DNA of 28,645 nt, taken from positions 1 to 28,645 of the forward strand of contig JBEKHI010000051.1 of assembly GCA_050012355.1 (NCBI GenBank), in the 5' to 3' direction. This document shows positions 24,765 through 28,645 of this stretch, piece after piece. The number at the start of each line of letters is the position of its first letter. The first letter of the stretch is position 1. The position numbers were made by a program, and so were the translations under genes. The notes beneath the pieces are model-generated. The model did no database searches and was not told where the DNA came from. It worked only from the letters and a program-made list of their open reading frames with translations. Source of the DNA: JBEKHI01 sp050012355. GTDB taxonomy: Bacteria; Actinomycetota; Actinomycetes; Streptosporangiales; Streptosporangiaceae.

Positions 24765-25495
24765 GCGGGCTGCGCGACAAGCTCGTGATTGTCACTGGCG
24801 CGGCGCGCGGCCAGGGCGCGGGGGAGGTGGCCGCGCTGCTGGAGGCGGGCGCGCGAGTGATCGCCTGCGACGTTTCGTGGCCCGCTCTTGAGGACGGTCA
24901 GCGGGTACTCGACGTCACCTCCGAGGCCGACTGGCAGTCGCTGGCATCGTCGCTGGCGGGTGAGCCGGTCCATGGGCTGGTGAACAACGCGGGCATTCCG
25001 CTGCGGTCGCGCCTGGGTGAGGTATCGCTGGCGGACTGGAACCGGGTGTTCGCGGTGAACGTGACCGGCCCCATGCTCGGCATCCAGGCGCTGGCTCCGA
25101 TGATGGGTCCCGGGTCGTCGATCGTGAACGTCGGGTCGCTGGCGGCGGTGACCGGCCACGCCGCCGTCGCCTACACCTCCAGCAAGTGGGCACTGCGCGG
25201 CCTGTCGAAAACGGCGAGCCTGACCCTCGGTTCCCGTGGCATCAGGGTGAACCTGGTCAACCCCGGATTCATCGAGACGCCGATGACCGACGCGGCCCCC
25301 GCGGTCTTCCGCGACGCCAACATCACCAACACCCCGCTCGGCCGGGCCGGGCGAGTCGAGGACGTCGTGCCGATGGTGGTGTTCCTGCTGTCACCGGAGT
25401 CGTCCTTCATCTCCGGTGCCGAGATACCGGTCGATGGCGGTCAGTGGGCCCACGGCGGGGCGATGCACAACTACACCTTTGAGGCTTCGACATGA
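24761..25495 (+). CDS. short-chain dehydrogenase/reductase, canonical
   Basis: A 244-aa NAD(P)-dependent SDR. Motifs: TGAARGQG (12-19), NNAG (75-78), N100, S126 and YTSSK (Y138, K142), a full catalytic tetrad. The C-terminus (SGAEIPVDGGQW) is usual. It probably oxidises a hydroxyl made by the LeuCD-like hydratase or reduces the ThDP enzyme's product. It overlaps the previous gene by ATGA, as in the rest of the operon. Confidence 0.9.
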   Translation: MSGLRDKLVIVTGAARGQGAGEVAALLEAGARVIACDVSWPALEDGQRVLDVTSEADWQSLASSLAGEPVHGLVNNAGIPLRSRLGEVSLADWNRVFAVNVTGPMLGIQALAPMMGPGSSIVNVGSLAAVTGHAAVAYTSSKWALRGLSKTASLTLGSRGIRVNLVNPGFIETPMTDAAPAVFRDANITNTPLGRAGRVEDVVPMVVFLLSPESSFISGAEIPVDGGQWAHGGAMHNYTFEAST

Positions 25496-26013
25496 CTTTC
25501 AGCTTCGGACGGCTACCCGGCACGGTGATCCAGTACGCCTACACGGTTCCCGACATCTTCCCGGCCATCGATAAGTACGTGACGAGCTTCGGCGCCGGGC
25601 CGTGGTTCGTCCGCGGGCCGTTCAGCCCGCCGCAGGCGCGCTACCGCGGGTCGCCGGTCGCGATGACGATCTCGCTGGCCCGGTGCTTCGCGGGCGACTC
25701 GATGATCGAGCTTGTCCAGCAGCACGATGACGCCCAGTCGGTCTTCAACGAGCGCCCGTACGGCTTCCACCACTGGGCCGTCGGCGTCCTCGACATGGAC
25801 GCGTCGATCGCACGGTACGCGGAGCTCGGGTACCCGGTCGCGTTCTCCGACGTCGTGCCCTCAGGAGCCAGGATCGTATACGTGGACGCGACAGCCGACC
25901 TGCCGGGCATGATCGAGCTGATCGAGATGAACGCTCAGCAAGAGAGCATGTACGCGGCCTTCCGTGACGCCGCTCTCGGCTGGGACGGGCGCGATCCGGT
26001 CCGCGAGGGCTAA
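25492..26013 (+). CDS. VOC (glyoxalase-fold) family protein
   Basis: A 173-aa protein with two vicinal-oxygen-chelate half-domains. Candidate metal ligands are Q14 (VIQYAYTV), E73 (MIELVQQ), H93 or H94 (GFHHWAVGV) and E142 (GMIELIE), one set for a single metal site. Family members are epimerases, isomerases, lyases or dioxygenases; here an isomerase or epimerase for a pathway intermediate is possible. It overlaps the preceding SDR stop (ATGA) and ends the operon; strong hairpins follow. Confidence 0.82.
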   Translation: MTFSFGRLPGTVIQYAYTVPDIFPAIDKYVTSFGAGPWFVRGPFSPPQARYRGSPVAMTISLARCFAGDSMIELVQQHDDAQSVFNERPYGFHHWAVGVLDMDASIARYAELGYPVAFSDVVPSGARIVYVDATADLPGMIELIEMNAQQESMYAAFRDAALGWDGRDPVREG

Positions 26014-26027
26014 CGGGCTCGGCCAGT

Positions 26028-26133
26028 TTTGCTGGTTGGTGCTGCACTAACCGTACTCTTTGCTGGTCAGCGTCGCACCGCCCGGAATCGGTCCGCTGCC
26101 GCGCACCGGCTGGGGGAGGGACTTTCCGGCCAG
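26028..26133 (+). repeat. hairpin repeat copy 3, right of the catabolic operon
   Basis: An imperfect stem (GGTGCTGCACTAACC with TGGTCAGCGTCGCACC) around a CTCTTTGC loop, then the tail shared with copy 2: CGGTCCGCTGCCGCG (26089-26103) and GGCTGGGGGAGGGACT (26108-26123). Left flank TTTGCTGGTTGGTGC is shared with the reverse complement of copy 1. Confidence 0.65.
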
Positions 26134-26174
26134 GCAGGCCGCGCCGGCCGTCCTAGGCTCGCCACGCCGGGACC

Positions 26175-26229
26175 TCATTATTGTGGGCAGGAACGACCAG
26201 TATCTGGTCGTTCCTGCCCACAATAATGA
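26175..26229. terminator. perfect 25-bp-arm hairpin, bidirectional terminator
   Basis: Arms 26175-26199 and 26205-26229 are perfectly complementary with a 5-nt GTATC loop. Upper stem is GC-rich (GGGCAGGAACGACCA) and the base AT-rich (TCATTATT). It lies between convergent genes, so it probably stops transcription from the operon and from the permease gene. Confidence 0.7.
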
Positions 26230-26316
26230 CCGCGGCCCGGAATGCCTCAACCTCAGGTTCCGGCAGTTCTTGACGGAATGGACTGCTCGCCATCGGTGGG
26301 CCATCCATGGGATGGG

Positions 26317-27483
26317 TTAGTGCTGGTGGTCGGCGTGTGAGTGGTCGTCATCGTCCGGGGCGCCGCCCATCATCTTGAGCATCGGGATGCCGCCGGTACG
26401 GACAAACCGGACCAGCAGCGCGGCCGCCACTAGCAGGAACACGATGTTCAGCCAGGTGGTGTAGTCCCAGGAGACGCCCTGATCGGGGATCTTCGCCGTC
26501 GCCCGGCTGGGAATGAGCCCGAGGCCGCCGAAGACGAACTCGGCGACATAGCCGGCGGCGGCCATCGTGATGTAGAACGTGCCGAGGATGAACGCGGCCA
26601 TCTTCGCGCCGTAGTACTTGCGGTAGATGTTCAGGATCGGCGCGATGATCAGGTCCGCGAAGATGAACGCGACCACTCCGCCGAAACTGATCCCGCCCTT
26701 CCACAGCACCACCGCCAGCGGCACGTTCCCGATCGAGCAGACGAACGAGATGATCGCGACCGCCGGGCCGAGCAGCGGCCCGATCAGATTGGCGGCCAGC
26801 GGATGGCCGGAGAGGAAGAACGTCCGCCAGAAGCTGTCCGGCACCCACGCGGCGATCCCGCCCGCGATCAGCAGCCCGATTACCAGGTCACGTAGGATAG
26901 CGGCCCACTCCATGACGAAGACGTGGCTCACCGACGTGAACCCCTCGCCGGACAGCAGGCGGTGGGCGAACGACCCGTCTCGCTGGATCGACATGTCCAT
27001 CGCGGCGTGGCCCTCCATCGAGCCGGCTATCGCCATGTCCGCCTGGGCGCGCGCTTCGCGGATCAGCCGGTCGCGCAGGAAGATCCGGAATAGCACCGCC
27101 AGCAGCGCGATCATCAGCGCGCCACCGCCGAACTCGGCCAGGGTGAACTGCCAGCCCATCAGCAGGGCGAGGATGACGCCCAGCTCGATCACCAGGTTCG
27201 TGGACCCGATCTCGAACGCCATCGCGGCGGTGAAGTCCGCGCCCTTGCGGAACAGCGCCCTGGCCAGCGCCACCGCCGCGTACGAGCAGGAGGACGACGC
27301 GGCGCCAAGCAAGCCCGCGACCGCCAGCGTGCGCGGCCGGTGGTCGCCCAGGACCCGCACCACGGTCGACCGGCGCACCACCGCCTGGACCACCGCGGAT
27401 AGTCCGAATCCTAGGATCAGTGCCCACAGGATCTCCCAGGTCATCGACCCGGTGATTGACAGGGCGTGCCACACCGCGTGCAT
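26317..27483 (-). CDS. UPF0718/DUF318 permease with His/Asp-rich tail
   Basis: A 388-aa membrane permease of the DUF318 family. Conserved blocks are GAASSSCSYAAVALARALFR, AMAFEIGSTNLVIELG and FVCSIGNVPLAVVLWKGG. Cysteines C66 and C249 (by this start) lie in membrane blocks, a Met/His-rich loop follows SMEGHAAMDMS, and the tail ends DDDDHSHADHQH, which all suggest metal handling. The family includes an actinobacterial copper-responsive permease and the arsenical exporter ArsP. The ATG at 27483 is preferred because a -10 TATGGT at 27496-27491 would start a leaderless transcript there; an ATG at 27495 lies inside the operator. Confidence 0.82.
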   Translation of the reverse strand: MHAVWHALSITGSMTWEILWALILGFGLSAVVQAVVRRSTVVRVLGDHRPRTLAVAGLLGAASSSCSYAAVALARALFRKGADFTAAMAFEIGSTNLVIELGVILALLMGWQFTLAEFGGGALMIALLAVLFRIFLRDRLIREARAQADMAIAGSMEGHAAMDMSIQRDGSFAHRLLSGEGFTSVSHVFVMEWAAILRDLVIGLLIAGGIAAWVPDSFWRTFFLSGHPLAANLIGPLLGPAVAIISFVCSIGNVPLAVVLWKGGISFGGVVAFIFADLIIAPILNIYRKYYGAKMAAFILGTFYITMAAAGYVAEFVFGGLGLIPSRATAKIPDQGVSWDYTTWLNIVFLLVAAALLVRFVRTGGIPMLKMMGGAPDDDDHSHADHQH

Positions 27484-27493
27484 GCAGTACACC

Positions 27494-27510
27494 ATACCCG
27501 TATGGGGTAT
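27494..27510. promoter_or_regulatory. CsoR/RicR-like operator ATACCC-N5-GGGTAT
   Basis: Perfect 6-5-6 palindrome overlapping the predicted -10 (TATGGT, 27496-27491) of the permease gene. TACCC-N5-GGGTA is the shape of copper-sensing CsoR/RicR sites in actinobacteria. This suggests metal-induced derepression of the permease. Confidence 0.6.
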
Positions 27511-27517
27511 TGAGGGG

Positions 27518-28096
27518 ATGGACCGGGCCGCGCTGGATCCGGTCGTGCTGGACGTGGTTGAGCGGGTGATCGGACCGGGCGCGCAGTTCAGCCTTACCTA
27601 CGCCACCGAGGTCCATCCGGGCCAGGACGCCCAGCGGCTGCACTACGAGCAGGGCATTTACCCGCTGCCGCGCGATCGCGACGTCATGGTGACCGCGATC
27701 TGGGCGCTGGACGACTTCACCGCGGGCAACGGAGCCACCCGGATAGTGCCCGGTAGTCACCGGCTGGCGGAGTCAAGACCGACCGAAGCCGTGCCGGTAG
27801 AGATGCCAGCCGGGTCGGTGCTGCTCTTCACCGGCCGCCTGTGGCACGGCGCCGGTGCCAACACCAGCACCGTGCCCAGGCTCGGGGTCGTTATCGACTA
27901 CGCGCAGCCGTGGCTTCGCCCGTGCGAGGCGCACACGGTCAGCTCCGATCCGGAACAGGTCCGGCGGCTGCCACCGCGGCTACAGGAACTGCTCGGTTTC
28001 AATCAGGCATCGCCTTACTTCGGGTTCATCGACGGCAGGCACCCGCGCGACTGGCTGGTCACTGCGCGCCCGCGGCTAGCCAATCCCCGAAGGTAA
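27518..28096 (+). pseudogene. PhyH-like dioxygenase, N-terminally truncated
   Basis: A 192-aa frame matching the C-terminal two thirds of phytanoyl-CoA dioxygenase family proteins: LDPVVLDVVERVIGPGA, QRLHYEQG, IWALDDFTAGNGATRIVPGSH and LWHGAGANTS. The Fe ligands would be the His and Glu of LHYEQG (usual HxD) and the His of LWHGAG. The family's first 80-100 residues are missing because the permease gene begins there. The ATG has GAGGGG directly abutting, so translation is doubtful. It may be a remnant or a short active variant. The 3' end overlaps the convergent NmrA-like fragment by 38 bases. Confidence 0.55.
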
Positions 28097-28454
28097 TAGG
28101 GGTCAGCCTGGCATCCTCGCCTGGCAGCAGGGCTTCGCCGGACATGCTCAGGTCGAACATGCCCCGCCAGGTCGGGACCAGGGTGACGTCCTGCCCGCGG
28201 ACGGCGAAGGTCCGGCGGGCCATGTCCACCAGGTCCTGGGTCTCGGGTCCGGCGATATCCAGCTTGCCATTCAGCGGTTCCCCGACCGCGATCTCGGCTA
28301 GCGAGGCCGCCACGTCAGCGATGTCGATGGGCTGGACGAGCAGCGGGGAGATGGTCGCGACCCCGTCCTTGAGGGTCCACCCGGCCACCATGGCCGCGAA
28401 GTCATGGAACTGGGTCGCCCGGACGATGCTCCACGGCACGGCGCCCTCGGTCAC
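28059..28454 (-). pseudogene. NmrA-like NAD(P)-binding oxidoreductase, C-terminal fragment
   Basis: A fragment of about 131 aa of the atypical SDR/NmrA-like family: EGAVPWSIVRATQFHDFAAM is characteristic, followed by the usual C-terminal domain. Family-like sequence continues upstream of the GTG at 28454 (KREQERL), but then becomes unrelated and hits an in-frame TAG at 28529-28527. The Rossmann half with the cofactor Gly motif is absent, so it is probably a truncated pseudogene. Confidence 0.65.
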
Positions 28455-28560
28455 CAGCCGCTCCTGCTCCCGCTTGCCGACATCGTGGAGGCGCTGCCCG
28501 CCGGGATACCGGAACGGACCCGCGAGCTACTGGAGCGGCGGCGCTAGCGGCCTTCCGCGG

Positions 28561-28616
28561 CCCCATGGATGTCCCATCGATGGGCGTATTCCGCTATCGA
28601 TGGCCCATCGCTGGGG
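28561..28616. repeat. imperfect long hairpin related to 14083-14136
   Basis: Arms 28561-28581 and 28596-28616 pair with a few mismatches and contain the palindrome CCCATCGATGGG. The left arm carries ATGGATGTCCCATCG, identical over 15 bases to the hairpin at 14083. It lies beyond the broken NmrA fragment near the window end. Confidence 0.5.
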
Positions 28617-28645
28617 TCGGTCGCGGCGATCAGCGCTTGCCAGAA

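Larger units (their letters stand above)
26014..26316. other. 303-bp convergent intergenic region
   Basis: No gene. It is the gap between the operon end and the convergent permease gene and holds repeat copy 3 (26028-26133), the 25-bp-arm hairpin (26175-26229), and a short segment near 26285-26316 whose reverse strand reads CATCCCATGGATGGCCCA, resembling the 14083 and 28561 hairpins. Confidence 0.6.

Noticed and set aside
26627..27517. Upstream plus-strand extension of the PhyH-like frame
   Set aside because: It is antisense to the permease gene and has no dioxygenase similarity; only the part after 27518 does.

Overview
This is a GC-rich window with actinobacterial hallmarks: frequent GTG starts, ATGA/TAATG stop-start overlaps, a DUF574-type SAM methyltransferase, a Tat-exported secreted protein, an IclR regulator inside a catabolic operon, and polyprenol-phosphate-mannose type glycosyltransferases. 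It fits a soil-dwelling saprophytic actinomycete. Species cannot be named from sequence alone. No rRNA, tRNA, CRISPR array or insertion sequence was seen.

Left part (1-4.5 kb). Two minus-strand genes (DUF2398, cut by the window edge, and DUF2397) look like JetB/JetA of a Wadjet-type plasmid-defence locus; the SMC-like and nuclease partners would lie beyond base 1. Divergent from them is a DUF885 metallopeptidase-like gene, whose 3' end overlaps a small convergent membrane-protein gene.

Secreted and envelope functions (4.5-13.5 kb). A Tat-exported, probably beta-helical surface protein converges on a secreted GH59 galactocerebrosidase-like enzyme with a ricin-type lectin tail. Then come a DUF574 methyltransferase and a minus-strand pair: a large PMT/ArnT-like membrane glycosyltransferase with Gly-rich loops, translationally coupled to a polyprenol-phosphate mannosyltransferase-like GT2 enzyme.

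Central part (13.5-26.0 kb). After a gene-poor stretch and a thiolase gene there is an eleven-gene plus-strand operon (16185-26013): LeuC/LeuD-like dehydratase, a NitT/TauT-type ABC importer (ATPase, permease, lipoprotein), an IclR regulator, an FAH-family enzyme, a ThDP-dependent acetolactate-synthase-like enzyme, two short-chain dehydrogenases and a VOC protein. Nearly all junctions overlap or nearly overlap. A good sigma-70-like promoter and a perfect 7-1-7 palindrome (candidate IclR operator) precede it. Uptake, hydration, oxidation, C-C bond chemistry and regulation are encoded together, which suggests catabolism of an imported organic (probably branched or unsaturated) acid. No named pathway was recognised. 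The operon is bracketed by imperfect direct repeats of about 105 bp.

Right part (26.0-28.6 kb). A very strong 25-bp-arm hairpin separates the operon from a convergent UPF0718/DUF318 permease with a His/Asp-rich tail; its start overlaps a CsoR/RicR-like operator. Beyond it are two N-terminally truncated gene remnants (PhyH-like dioxygenase and NmrA-like oxidoreductase), suggesting a decayed or rearranged segment. Several intergenic regions carry related long hairpins.
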